Assembly (NCBI GenBank): GCA_030068145.1
Contig: JAPJBO010000931.1
Span: 24,274-88,273, forward strand
Direction: 5' to 3'
Source: Diplonema papillatum
Taxonomy: Eukaryota; Euglenozoa; Diplonemea; Diplonemida; Diplonemidae
DNA length: 64,000 nucleotides
Shown here: positions 1-9,562 of the stretch, piece by piece
Layout: the number at the start of each line of letters is the position of its first letter
How positions within the stretch are numbered: the stretch's first letter is position 1
Notes under the pieces: model-generated
What the model was told of the DNA's origin: nothing
What the model saw: only the letters and a program-made list of their open reading frames with translations
The model's database searches: none
Translations under genes and position numbers: made by a program

Positions 1-2386
1 CGTGCAAAGAAGAATCGTGTTGGTTGGTATAGGGCACAACTCGTAGACTTGATATCACAATGAGAAACAGACAGGAAAGGAGAGAAAAGAAATGTGTGTC
101 TTGGACCAACTAACGAGCGTCCGTCCGCCGGTTCCCTTCAGCTTCACCGCACCTCAAACAGGCCCTGGGTAGTGGGACGATTGCATGTGTTTGTTACCCC
201 TTGCCGACGCCCTAGCTTTCGTTTCGCTTCGGGTGTTCGTTTCCGGCTGTTGTTCGGCCGTGGTATTCTGACAATCTTACCACGGTTTCCTTCTTCAAGG
301 AGCAGCAGCAATGTGGAACAGGGACCCCCCAGGGCAACTGCTCAAATCTTCCGTTGAACGTTGCACACAAAAATGAGACGTTCGCCGGTAGGGGGCTAAC
401 AGTGCACGTCGCACCCACGCAGAAGTATCGTCCACGGCGCGGTGCGCGCTGTTGCGAGTTTTCTAATAGTTTGGGTGCATGCAGTGGACGTCTGCTGATA
501 ATTTTTGGTTTTCTCTTTTCTTTTGCGCTTTTCCTGGCGCCGCAAGGTCGGTGCGTGTAAGTCGAGTTTTTTAGAGTTATAGTTCGCTTTTTGAGTGTGT
601 GGGTGTGTGTGTGCCCCTCTGGAGAAAGGCCCATCATACTGTCCCAGACTTTTAGCCCGGATCCCTGGGTCGTCAGCAGGGTCGGTGCGCGAAATTTGTA
701 GGTTACTTGTGGCAGGAGAGTGCAGATTGCTGGAAACCTGATGCCGCTGGGAGTGTTCTCTTCATACTCTTTCTGAGCAACAGGCTCTTTCCTGGCCCTC
801 GAAATCGAAGTGTCGTCGGAAAACAGTTCCGCTGGGCAGGCTTTCGAGCAAGATCGCGGCCACATTCTTGTTTTCTCCTCAAGCATTAATTGTGCTTGTG
901 CGCATAATACATTGTTCACATAGTTTCCCAAACGCTTCCAACAATATTTCTGACGGGACGACAGGATAGCCCTCGTAAAAAAGTTCCTCTGCGGGAAAGT
1001 CGCTCTGGAGTGAACGCGAATTTGATTTTTGGGCGTTTCGTAGACTGAATGATTTCTAGTTATTTCGTTCAACTATATACCTTTCGATCTGTACTGTCTT
1101 TTTCGTTCTCGCACGCAGGAGGATCATAGTGGGGCTGAGAAAGAAAAGGGCGGCCAGAAGGTTTTCGCGCTTAACCCCTTACGGACAGAGGGGGAAAAAG
1201 CTTGGTGTCATGTTTAGGCAGAATCGTACCTCTCATGTATGTTTGATGATAGCATCAGGTCTTCTTCGCGGAAATCCAGAGCTTAGTTTTCTTACCCGGG
1301 ATGGGGGGTTTTTTTAGGGCACGGAAAAAGCCTTCAAACTCAACTTGTATGCCCCCGCAATAGAAAACCCCCGTGGTGTTCCAAAGGTTTCGCAAAGCAT
1401 CTTATCACTGCAGCAAATATTGATCCTTTCTACTGTGTCTACGGTGTCCGACCTCCAGCTTCGGACTTCTTCGACATAAATATGTTGTCCCCTGTCCGTA
1501 AAGGGCTAAAATTTGATTGAGAGCGGGAGTCCGTCTTTCACTGAACGCGGTGTCCGGGAGCATTGATTGAGGTTGACATTGCGGCAGAAGCTCACCCCCG
1601 CGTCATCACTCCCGTCCAGTGACTGTTTTCGGACGCCATTGATAGTGTAGTGCTTGTTACAGGTAGCGATTTATCCAGGGTATTCTGTCATCAGCCAGTT
1701 TCGGAAGCTTAAACTGGATAGTCTTAGTTTGATGTGTGGGCAGAACACTGCTCCGTATGCGTGCTTGATGCCAGCATCGAGGCCATGGCGAGCTCCAGCC
1801 ACAGAAGTTGTAGTCGAAGACGGTGAAAATACTCGAGGGACTGCCTTGTGCTCATTTCGAAGGAGGCTAGGGGGAGAAAACAATTACAAAGTGGGTCTTT
1901 TTTCATTGAACGCTTACGCCCGCCACTAAACCCAGATTTACCTGTGTTCGTGTGGGCTACAGCACATTTACCTCCTTTGATCTATCGCTACTGGCAGTCT
2001 CCTCAAGCATTTCCTACAAAGCAGGTGCTTATACAAAAAAATAGGAAAAGCCGGTTGTGGCAACCAGTTCTTCAGGTGCGGATCGGATTTCTCCCTTGGT
2101 ACACCCGAAAAGGAGATGTATTTGCGCCCGTCTGCTCTTTTTTCTGAGGCCGGAGTTCCCGCGCGGGGAACACAGATTAAGTATTTTGGGGTTTAGGCAG
2201 GACCCGCTTGATGCTAGTATGCATCAGGTGTTCAGCCAACCCGTACTCCCAAGGCAGCGTCCCAGCACACACAGTTGCAGGAAGAAACCCTCTTTTTGGG
2301 GGTCAGAAAGTGGCCCCTGCTGGAGCCTTCAGGTGGCAAGGCTGGCAAATTTTGAATAAAACCCTGATGCAGGACTGAACCGCCTG
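1..2386. other. No recognisable gene; weak diverged repeats
   Basis: I see no supported gene here. The longest open frame (212-1072, minus) has no recognisable domain and no codon or composition signal that sets it apart. Three short stretches near 1200, 1725 and 2185 resemble each other: each has a GGCAGAA- or GGCAGGA-type start followed by a GCTTGATG/GCATCAG-like segment. They may be remnants of an old tandem repeat with a period near 500 bp, but the match is weak. Confidence 0.4.
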
Positions 2387-2881
2387 CTAGGTGGCTCTAA
2401 GTCTCTTACTTGCTCCGCTGCTCGTTTTCGCAGCAAGGGCGACCTGCTTGCATAAGAAGTTCGAGGGGTCTCTGAGAGAAACTGGCCCTTTGGAACCTCC
2501 TGTCGGGCAAACCACCCAGCGTTGATCGACGAAGACATTCGCGGTCAAGCACCCAATGGGCACTTGATAAAGCACACTCGGGTCTCGTGACCCCACAGAA
2601 CTTGTCACTGAGGGACTTCCGTAACTCAAGCCCGAAACTTGGGTGGCAAAAACTCTGAAACTCCTGGTACGAAGGGTACAGGGGGTGCCCTCCTGTTGGC
2701 GATTGCCCAAGCGAGCCCAATCAAAAAGCGAGCAGTTTAGTAACCTCGCGCGTATGAGGTACCTGGCTTTCCGCTTCCGCGCTACGGCGGGACTGGTGCT
2801 GAAAAGCAATCCTTGTTGCTGGAAACTGAGGCCGTGGACTGCGGCAGATGGGTGCCGTATGTCACGATTTTGCTTCTTCAC
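2387..2881 (-). other. Unassigned open frame, 164 codons
   Basis: This minus-strand frame is open for 164 codons, and an overlapping plus-strand frame (2643-3704) is open too. I recognise no domain in either. The segment is GC-richer than the flanks, so chance open frames are expected. It lies directly downstream of the Ser/Pro-rich gene and could be its 3' flank. It is recorded only because it fills a stretch with no other gene. Confidence 0.15.
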
Positions 2882-3073
2882 AAGAGCAGCCGATACGTGG
2901 TCTCTCGTCGGTCATACCCACGTGCTTCCTCTTCAACGGACGACACGGTCCGAACGAAGAGGCGGTCACCTGAGTGACTCATGGCAGACCATCGCCACGG
3001 ATTCTCTCTGCCATCCTGACTTCAAACCTGTAATGAATGACAACAGCCGACGAACGGGCCCGGCGGCCGATCG

Positions 3074-4855
3074 CTACCGGTTTGGCCGGTACCCGTTCAC
3101 AGCTTCTCCTTCGACGGGGCGGTACAGGATCCCGGGGGATAATTCGACGGTGTCGACCAGAGAGAGGGTGTGGGCGGCGGCGGCGGGCAGCGGCGCCAGG
3201 TGCGACTCGGCGTCGGTGCCGCCGGAGCAGGCTTCGTTCGTGCCGCTCGACCCACTCGTGCTGTTCCGGCAGCCGGGCGCGTCGCTGTCCGCGTGCCCCG
3301 TCGAGCTTGCCCGCGACGACGCGTTGAACGACGACTTCCGCCCGTTCGCGACGGCCCGCTTCTTCGGGTCCCCGCCCCCGACCGTCAGCCGGTACCCCCC
3401 CACCACTTCCGAGCCCTTCCGCTCCGACCCGGCAACACCCGGCGCCACGTCAACCGCCGCGCGTCCATTCGAAAGCAGCGGGCTCCCCCTCGCCCCGACG
3501 AACCCGTTTGGGCCCAGCGGGTTGGTGTGCGACCGGCCCGCCCGTTTCGGGCTCCACGACACGGGCTGCCCCGGCGGGCTTCCCCGCCCCAGCAGCGCCG
3601 TCCGGGCGAGGGCTGAGCTGTACGCTGGGCGGCCGCTCGGCGGGCTGGCCTGCGTGTGGCGGTCCCACGCGTTGGTCTCGACGCTGCGGGGTCGCTGCCG
3701 GTAGCCGCGCACCGCGTCGCCCTGCACGTGCTTCGCGGAGGTCAGCCGCGAGAAGTCCGCGCGCCGGGGGTCGCCCCGGCCGTCGTCAGAAGCCGGCAGG
3801 CCCGCGTAGCCTTCCGGCGCGTCGTCCCACGGCTGCGTCGGGGACACAACCTCCGGCGACCCCGACTGCGCCGAGCCGCTTGCGATCCGAATGGTCACCA
3901 GCGGGTGGTCACCCGGGGCCCTGGGGCCGGAGGCCATCGGGATCGGGTCTATTTTCGGCGTGATCGCCCCGTCGAACACGCGGATGTTCCGCGCCTCCTC
4001 GCTGTCCAAGCTCGAGTCGGTGTCGTACCCCAGCCGCGGCGGGGGGTGGGCTTTCCTCCCGTTGCTGAGCTTCGCCTGCAGCAGGTCGTTCGAGCTTGTC
4101 CCGTCTGCCGCCTCGGCGGGCCTCCCATGCGTGTCGTGCCACGACACGCTGAGTTTTTTCGCGGCGGGTTGCGATAGAGAGATGGCTGGGACGCCCAGGT
4201 GCGCCGGCGCCGGCTTGTAGCTGACCGACACCGGCGTGCTCGCCGTCGCTTCGACGGGCGACGCCGACGTGGACGACAGCTGCCGGAGGGCAGACTTCGG
4301 CGGGGACAGCAGCATGACCATGGCCTGTGGCAGCCCCGCGAAGCTCCCGCTGCTGCGCCTCGGCGTCTGCAGGTCGGACACCGCGGGGGACGGGGGCGAC
4401 CTGCCGTTCGGCCGCGGGAGCCTGGGAGACCGGAGGTGTGCGAGCAGGGGGCTGTGCTTGATGGACCGGACCATCGGGGAGCTGAGGATGTTCGGAGAGA
4501 GCCCGACGCTGTTCCGCAGCTCCTCCGGGGACAACTCGTCGGAGGAGGACGAGTGCTGCGACGCGGCGTCTTCCCTTTGCGATAGGGCGTCGTGCAGGGC
4601 CCAGTCGTCCCTGTTGCCCGTTTTTTGGCGCTTGTCGTTCTTCTCGCGCCGGTGCTTCTCCTCCTCCTCCCACTCACTCGCGTCGATGACGTCGTGCTTC
4701 ACGATGTGCTTCGACGAGTTCACCGAGCAGTAGGCGCCGGTCTTACACTTCTCGTAGCAGAGCACGCACCGCTGACCGCTCGGGTCCCAGCGCTTGCGGT
4801 AGTGTATCCACACCGCCTTCTTGTGGGGCGTCAGGAGCAGCTCGCAGTCGGGCAC
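3074..4855 (-). CDS. Ser/Pro-rich protein with N-terminal Cys cluster, last exon
   Basis: A 593-codon open exon that ends at a stop at 3074. The first open codon is GTG and it follows CCCGCAG directly, so 4855 is read as a 3' splice site (AG at 4857-4856), not a start. At least one upstream exon is missing. Residues 30-43 hold a Cys cluster (C30, C33, C37, C43) after a basic/aromatic stretch. Residues about 60-80 are a highly charged Glu/Lys/Arg run. The rest is low-complexity Ser/Pro/Arg/Gly, as in disordered regulatory proteins. GC content is clearly higher than in the neighbours, and the long opposite-strand frames here are shadows. The transposon block beginning near 5090 lies in or just beyond its upstream intron, so the gene may be split or truncated. 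I recognise no family. The Cys spacing is too short to claim a named zinc finger. Confidence 0.6.
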   Translation of the reverse strand: MPDCELLLTPHKKAVWIHYRKRWDPSGQRCVLCYEKCKTGAYCSVNSSKHIVKHDVIDASEWEEEEKHRREKNDKRQKTGNRDDWALHDALSQREDAASQHSSSSDELSPEELRNSVGLSPNILSSPMVRSIKHSPLLAHLRSPRLPRPNGRSPPSPAVSDLQTPRRSSGSFAGLPQAMVMLLSPPKSALRQLSSTSASPVEATASTPVSVSYKPAPAHLGVPAISLSQPAAKKLSVSWHDTHGRPAEAADGTSSNDLLQAKLSNGRKAHPPPRLGYDTDSSLDSEEARNIRVFDGAITPKIDPIPMASGPRAPGDHPLVTIRIASGSAQSGSPEVVSPTQPWDDAPEGYAGLPASDDGRGDPRRADFSRLTSAKHVQGDAVRGYRQRPRSVETNAWDRHTQASPPSGRPAYSSALARTALLGRGSPPGQPVSWSPKRAGRSHTNPLGPNGFVGARGSPLLSNGRAAVDVAPGVAGSERKGSEVVGGYRLTVGGGDPKKRAVANGRKSSFNASSRASSTGHADSDAPGCRNSTSGSSGTNEACSGGTDAESHLAPLPAAAAHTLSLVDTVELSPGILYRPVEGEAVNGYRPNR

Positions 4856-5089
4856 CTGCGGGTACGTTATTGCTTTGTGTTTCCGGCGCGGATTCGATCC
4901 GTTGCCTTTCTCTTTCTTGGTTTGCTAAGTGGGTTGCTGAATCTGCTGCGGTGCAGTATTTTTTTTCCTTCTCCGTTTTTCGCATTGTCTCCCGGAGTGA
5001 CGCATCCGAGCGAATTGTCAACAGGAGGCAAGGTGCGCTGTGGCCCTACACGTCTGTCCAGGCATGATAGCACGGAAAATTGCACAATA
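4855..5089 (-). other. Probable intron or 5' flank of the Ser/Pro-rich gene
   Basis: On the minus strand this stretch leads into the acceptor CCCGCAG at 4856. A TAAC-containing segment about 10 nt upstream could act as a branch point. No convincing upstream exon is visible before the poly-C tract at about 5091-5103, where the transposon block begins. Confidence 0.35.
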
Positions 5090-5102
5090 AACCCCCCCCC
5101 CC

Positions 5103-5172
5103 CGCATAATATTAAATAACTTTTATTTAATAATACGAGCATATTTAATAATACGAGTATACTTAATAATAC
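5103..5172. repeat. TTTAATAATACGAG subterminal array
   Basis: Three near-copies of TTTAATAATACGAG/T lie in tandem, about 19-20 bp apart. The same motif recurs singly near 7212, in four copies at 13102-13172, in two at 14360-14392 and in about four at 18483-18541. Short AT-rich arrays like this near element ends are typical transposase-binding sites, but that role is inferred. Confidence 0.6.
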
Positions 5173-7192
5173 TGAGCCAATTCACCTAGCCCCCCTGAAA
5201 GTGACTTTAGCTCGATTACGCGTCGATTACACTCGATTACACTGCGGCTGGCGACTAGGGGAGCTCGAGAAGAGGCGCACAAACTTCGGAGGGGTACGGG
5301 CGGGTGTCGACTACACCGCGACGAATGCCTACGGGCTGAAGGCGTCGACAACGCTGACGGCCGCGCGGGACGTTGCCGAGGTCGTAGCAGGGTCGGTGAT
5401 GACGGAATCACATGCTGCCAAGCTGTGGGGAGGTGACGGGCTGTGCAGACGCTGTGACGAGGCGACGGAAGAAACTCTGGGCCACATTTGGTGGCAGTGC
5501 CGGGCGTATGAACGAATCCGAATGCAACAGCAGTATGCCGAAATTGTTGACGCAGATCGCTCGACTTGGCCTCCGTGCCTGCAAGAACACGGGATTCTGC
5601 CGAAGGGAAGTCGGATCAACATCGAAGTGCTGCACACATTCATGGCGGAAGTCATGCAAGAGAGACGACGGCTGGAGAGAGAAGGAAGAGACCGGGCAGT
5701 CGGCCACCCCTGGAGACAACTGCACCCTGACGACTGCCCCCCGCGCCGGCTGAATTTCGAAGCGATCGCTGGACCGGGGACCTTCACGGCGGTAGCAGGA
5801 GAGAGGTGGTTCCGGGCGCTGCAGTATTGGCTGGATGGGATGTGCTGGTCGGTAGCGGGTGACGTCTCGACGGCAGAGCTCGCAGTAGACTTCGAAGTGT
5901 ACACCGGGCTCGATCTACCGGGCAGTTTAGTGGCGACGACAGGTGGGACGCCGCTGTGTATCCGTGCGAGAATGTTGGCGCGGATGCTGAAAACGATCGG
6001 GGAAGCGCTTGAGCGGAAAGGGGTGGGGCCGCTTCTGCCGGGTAGAAAGCTGGAGAAGATAGGTTCATTGAGAACGGTAGGGGCCCCCCCATGCCTCACG
6101 GGCTACGAGATGAGGCCAATTTTCCGCGGCGGCGAGGAGACGATGGGAATCTTGGAGACGCAGCTGAAGGCGAGCCGGCATGCGTTCACCGGCGAGGCGT
6201 GGGGGATGGACCTTTTCCCGACGTACGGAAGAGAAAGGGCGGAGCGTGCGGCGAGATGGGCGGCCTTCGATGACGCTACGGAGAAGAGGAAAGGGAAGAA
6301 GTCGGCTGTCGTCGGAGGGGATCCGTGGCTCGTGCCGGAAGGGATTCCCCGACACGAAAAGTGGGGTGAGCGGGTGTGCCCCGGGCACCAAAAGGTGAAG
6401 TGCGACGTGTGTAAGCGCCGGGGCAAGTCGGTGGCGTGGTGCTGCCAGGCCCATCACAGGGAGGGTGATGGCCTAGCCGTAAAAATGTGTGCCGAGCACC
6501 GGATGACGCAGTGCGCCACGTGTAAGACGACAGCGGAGTGCTGTCGCAACCATCACCACCGATGCCTCGATCATGGCATGCCGACGTGCGACGGCTGTAA
6601 GAAACACGCCGACCTGAGGAGTAGGAGACCCGGGCACTGCTGCAGGAAAGGGCACCACCGGGCGGCCGTGGCGAGAGGTGAAGAAACAACGGCGAAGAAG
6701 AGGAAGGCGGAGCCGGAGGGTCCCGCGCCAGCGCCGAGACAGGCGAAACGTGAGAACGTGGTGCTCGTTCTGCCGGAAGCAGAGGAAGACGAGCGAGAAC
6801 CCGCAACATCAACGCCGACATCAGCAGCGAAGGTCGGGAAGACGGCGCCAACGCCAGCGAAGAAGCGGCAACCAGACTCCGCGGCGGAGCCGGTACCGAA
6901 AAGACGCAAAGGACGCGTCGATGCGCCACGACCATCGCCCAGGCGCTGGGAAAAAGCAGAAATCGACGCGCAACCGATGAACCTCGACGAGCAATCGAAG
7001 AAGAAGCGAAGCACCAAACGCGCGCCTGAGCGCGACGATCAAGACGAGCTAAAGAGGCGAAAGCATGACACATCACGTGCGAAGAGATAACCGCGCCGTC
7101 GGCGATGCAGATTATCGCCACAGATTCTTTGCATTCTAATCCAAACGATTACGCTCGATTACACTCGATCAGGGGGTAGGTGAATTGGCTCA
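5173..7192 (+). mobile_element. 2.0-kb TG..CA inverted-repeat element with 5-bp target duplication
   Basis: The left end TGAGCCAATTCACCTA and the right end, read inverted, match for at least 16 bp, followed by a further CCCCCTGA block. Just outside, AATAC is present at 5168-5172 and again at 7193-7197, a plausible 5-bp target duplication. Inside each end are repeats of TCGATTACACTCGATTACAC type. The interior is filled by one long open frame. TG..CA ends with a 5-bp duplication recall retrovirus-like integrases or Ginger elements, yet no integrase is encoded here. The element sits in the TTTAATAATACGAG array. A 3'-end fragment of the same family lies at 34516-34595 on the other strand. Confidence 0.75.
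5201..7090 (+). CDS. Transposon ORF: non-LTR-type zinc knuckle plus three Cys/His blocks
   Basis: A 629-codon open frame filling the 2.0-kb element. Its first codon is GTG inside the terminal repeat, so the true start is uncertain; the first ATG is near residue 67. Around residues 80-105 there is a C-x2-C ... H-x4-C segment (LCRRCDEATEETLGHIWWQC) like the knuckle that follows the reverse transcriptase in many non-LTR retrotransposons. No reverse transcriptase is visible upstream. Residues about 393-490 carry three copies of C-x2-H-x4-C-x2-C-x(6-15)-C-C-x(3)-H-H, which I do not recognise as a named finger. The last 130 residues are Lys/Arg/Glu/Ala-rich with basic stretches suited to nuclear targeting or nucleic-acid binding. 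GC content is higher than in the flanks. Possible readings are a captured retrotransposon tail or a DNA-binding protein of a non-autonomous element. Confidence 0.65.
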   Translation: MTLARLRVDYTRLHCGWRLGELEKRRTNFGGVRAGVDYTATNAYGLKASTTLTAARDVAEVVAGSVMTESHAAKLWGGDGLCRRCDEATEETLGHIWWQCRAYERIRMQQQYAEIVDADRSTWPPCLQEHGILPKGSRINIEVLHTFMAEVMQERRRLEREGRDRAVGHPWRQLHPDDCPPRRLNFEAIAGPGTFTAVAGERWFRALQYWLDGMCWSVAGDVSTAELAVDFEVYTGLDLPGSLVATTGGTPLCIRARMLARMLKTIGEALERKGVGPLLPGRKLEKIGSLRTVGAPPCLTGYEMRPIFRGGEETMGILETQLKASRHAFTGEAWGMDLFPTYGRERAERAARWAAFDDATEKRKGKKSAVVGGDPWLVPEGIPRHEKWGERVCPGHQKVKCDVCKRRGKSVAWCCQAHHREGDGLAVKMCAEHRMTQCATCKTTAECCRNHHHRCLDHGMPTCDGCKKHADLRSRRPGHCCRKGHHRAAVARGEETTAKKRKAEPEGPAPAPRQAKRENVVLVLPEAEEDEREPATSTPTSAAKVGKTAPTPAKKRQPDSAAEPVPKRRKGRVDAPRPSPRRWEKAEIDAQPMNLDEQSKKKRSTKRAPERDDQDELKRRKHDTSRAKR

Positions 7193-7308
7193 AATACGTG
7201 CGTGGTTGGTCTATATTTAATAGTACGGAAAAAACCATATCGGACACACTTAAGTCGGGAAATTATTTATCAGAAACTGTTACCGATAAGTAATTTTTTG
7301 TTAGGGTA

Positions 7309-8960
7309 GGCGGTTTTTTTTTTTTTGGCCCATGTCCGTCGGCCCACAGAAACTTACGCGCGCGCGCGCAAAAAAAAAACTTTTCAGAAAAAAGAAACTT
7401 TTGCCACAAGACTTTCTGCTACTGGATGTCACACCATATGTGCCGGCTATACTACTGGCCAGTCCGCTGTTGGCACTTTTGTGCCCGTTGTTGGTAGAAT
7501 TTCTGGACGATGAGCTCAAAGGTGAGTGTGAAGATGAACTTGATGTGTCCGAGGGGTTGCGGTGGCAGTCTAGAGTTCAACAGTCCTGAACGCCGCGCGG
7601 GGTGCGTTTCGACAAAACCTTCCATAGTCGGAGGCTGCAGATGATAGACGATGCCACAGGAGAAAAAACTTTCGGGTTTGAACTCGAGATCGCGGTTCGC
7701 TGGGTACGCTGCGAACAATAAAGCAGTGACCCAGAGGACTGTCGATTGCGCGGGTGTCCGTCAATCTCTTATCTCTCTTCTGACATGCCCCATTGCGATG
7801 TCACGGTCCTACCGAACCACCGTGCGAGAGCCTACTGACGGCTGGTCGGTGGCATTTCCATCGGCGAGAATAAGCGCCAGCTACCCGCAGATAGTATGGT
7901 GAACTTCAACTTCTGCTTTCCTCCACCTTGTGCAAGGATGGTTGCTCTCGCGGCTTCTGCGGCGGTCTGCTGTTGAAACCCCCAAAGGCGGACGTCGACA
8001 CCGTCACTTCGGGTGTAGTGGCTTTGTCAATATTACCCGAGTACACAAAGATGCCCTGCTTGGTGTAAACGGAGTTTGTCGGTACTCTGCCGACCCTCCT
8101 GTCAGCAAGCTTTAGCCAGTGGCCACCTTCTGATGCGTAGCAAACGGCGCCGGACTCACAAGATGTACCTCACCCACATCGAAAGAGACCATTGATGTCT
8201 CGACATCCGCACGGAGGGCAGGTGCTTCTAGCACACGGCAATTGGTTAGACGCCGTGTGCAACGAAGGCAGTTATGCTCAGGGATGTGCGGTCTAGACTG
8301 TCAGGCGACGAGTGCCGTTTTCTTCGCAAATATACCGCGGCACAAGGCATTGCCGCCGGTCAAGTGCACTAAGTCGCAAGCACCGTGAACGCATCGCTTG
8401 CCCCGCGTCCTTTTCATGCCTCCTCAGTCGAGTCTCAGATACTAGTAGCTGCTTGAGGCGTCGGAAGGCATAGACGCGTGCACTGCCCCGGACTGGTTCT
8501 GTGTGATAATCGCACCACAGTGGCAAAACCTCCCGACATGCCTTGCCGGTAAAACCGCGCACACTTTCGAGGCTGAGGCTGTGCTTGTATCCCGCGTGCT
8601 TCGACTGCGTCCAGCAGGAGCTACGCAAATCTTGCTGTTTAGATTGACACCAACGTCAAAGTAGCACGATATTGCTTGCCCAGCGCACCAACCCAGCACC
8701 GGGCATAGTCAGCTTCAAAGTCAATACACACTGAGGTAAACAAAGTCTACGCGATTTGCATCGCCGTGAAGTATCGGTGTGATGAACAGGTTTTCGACTT
8801 TTCGCGAGCCGGACACGCTCGTGACTACGCCTGCAGTCGCTCTCACGACCGGTTCCAATGCACAGATCCCAAAAGTTTTTCTTTGGCAAAAGTTTTTTTT
8901 TTTTCCGGGGGTTCCCAAAAATTTACGCGCGCGCGGACATGGGCCAAAAAAAAAACCGCC
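7309..8960. mobile_element. TA-flanked 1652-bp non-autonomous inverted-repeat element
   Basis: The ends are inverted repeats of about 29 bp: GGCGG, a T run, then GGCCCATGTCCG, followed on both sides by CG-alternating sequence and an A/T run. TA flanks it at 7307-7308 and 8961-8962, as expected for Tc1/mariner/pogo-type insertion. The right arm of the surrounding composite keeps GTTAGGGTAGG and GTGTGATCC side by side, which gives an approximate empty site. No long open frame inside resembles a transposase (largest 111 codons, unrecognised), so it looks non-autonomous. Confidence 0.7.
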
Positions 8961-8962
8961 TA

Positions 8963-9195
8963 CTGGTGTGATCCACCCTGGAGTTTTTCCGGGTTTGTGC
9001 CGGGTTTGTGCCGGGTTTGTACCGGGGGGGGGGGGTCCGGGTTTTTTATTTTTGTCTCCCCAGCACCCGCTAGCACCCTTGGTCGTGGAGATTTCAGGTT
9101 TCGCGGTGGATTTTGCCGCGTTTCATGATCGTCTGGTGCTCGTGGGGGTTTGTCCCGCACTTTGCGGTCCCTCGCCCTTCTGTCATAATCAGCCT
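8963..9195. repeat. CCGGGTTTGTG repeats and G tract of the composite arm
   Basis: Three copies of CCGGGTTTGTG/A are followed by a tract of about 13 G and GTCCGGGTTTTTTATTTTTG. The same block occurs at 12722-12790. Relative to the surrounding arm, the CCGGGTTTGTG segment is in the opposite sense there, as if flipped. Confidence 0.55.
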
Positions 9196-9562
9196 AAACC
9201 CCCCCCCTGCATATAATTTACATCCGCATATAATTTACATACCGTATATAATTTACATTTTACGCCAAACTCGCATATAATTTACATTTTTCTATAATTT
9301 ACATACGGTTTTTTCATTTTTCCCGGGAACAAACAAGCCATGCTCAAGTGTACCAGGGAAGGTCAGCAGGTGTGGCAGCTGTGCCTTCGTGTTTCAGCTC
9401 CACGTCTCTCTAAGATGCGCATCGGAGTGAAGTCAGAACAAAGGGGGGAACACTGCAGAAAGACTTTCCGTTGCTGACTCAAAAACGAGGGGTGATGATG
9501 ATGTTCTCGCTTTTTAAAAATAGAAGAAGGACGGCTCCAAAGTCTTGAAAGGAAAAAGGCTG

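Noticed and set aside
212-1072. 286-codon minus-strand frame
   Set aside because: No domain, no splice context and low-complexity segments such as a His/Thr run from a TG repeat; no support beyond length.
2643-3704. 353-codon plus-strand frame
   Set aside because: Most of it is antisense to the Ser/Pro-rich exon in GC-rich sequence; no domain.
4743-5021. 92-codon frame upstream of the Ser/Pro-rich exon as its first exon
   Set aside because: It overlaps the acceptor in another register and has no donor that fits; cannot be joined in phase.
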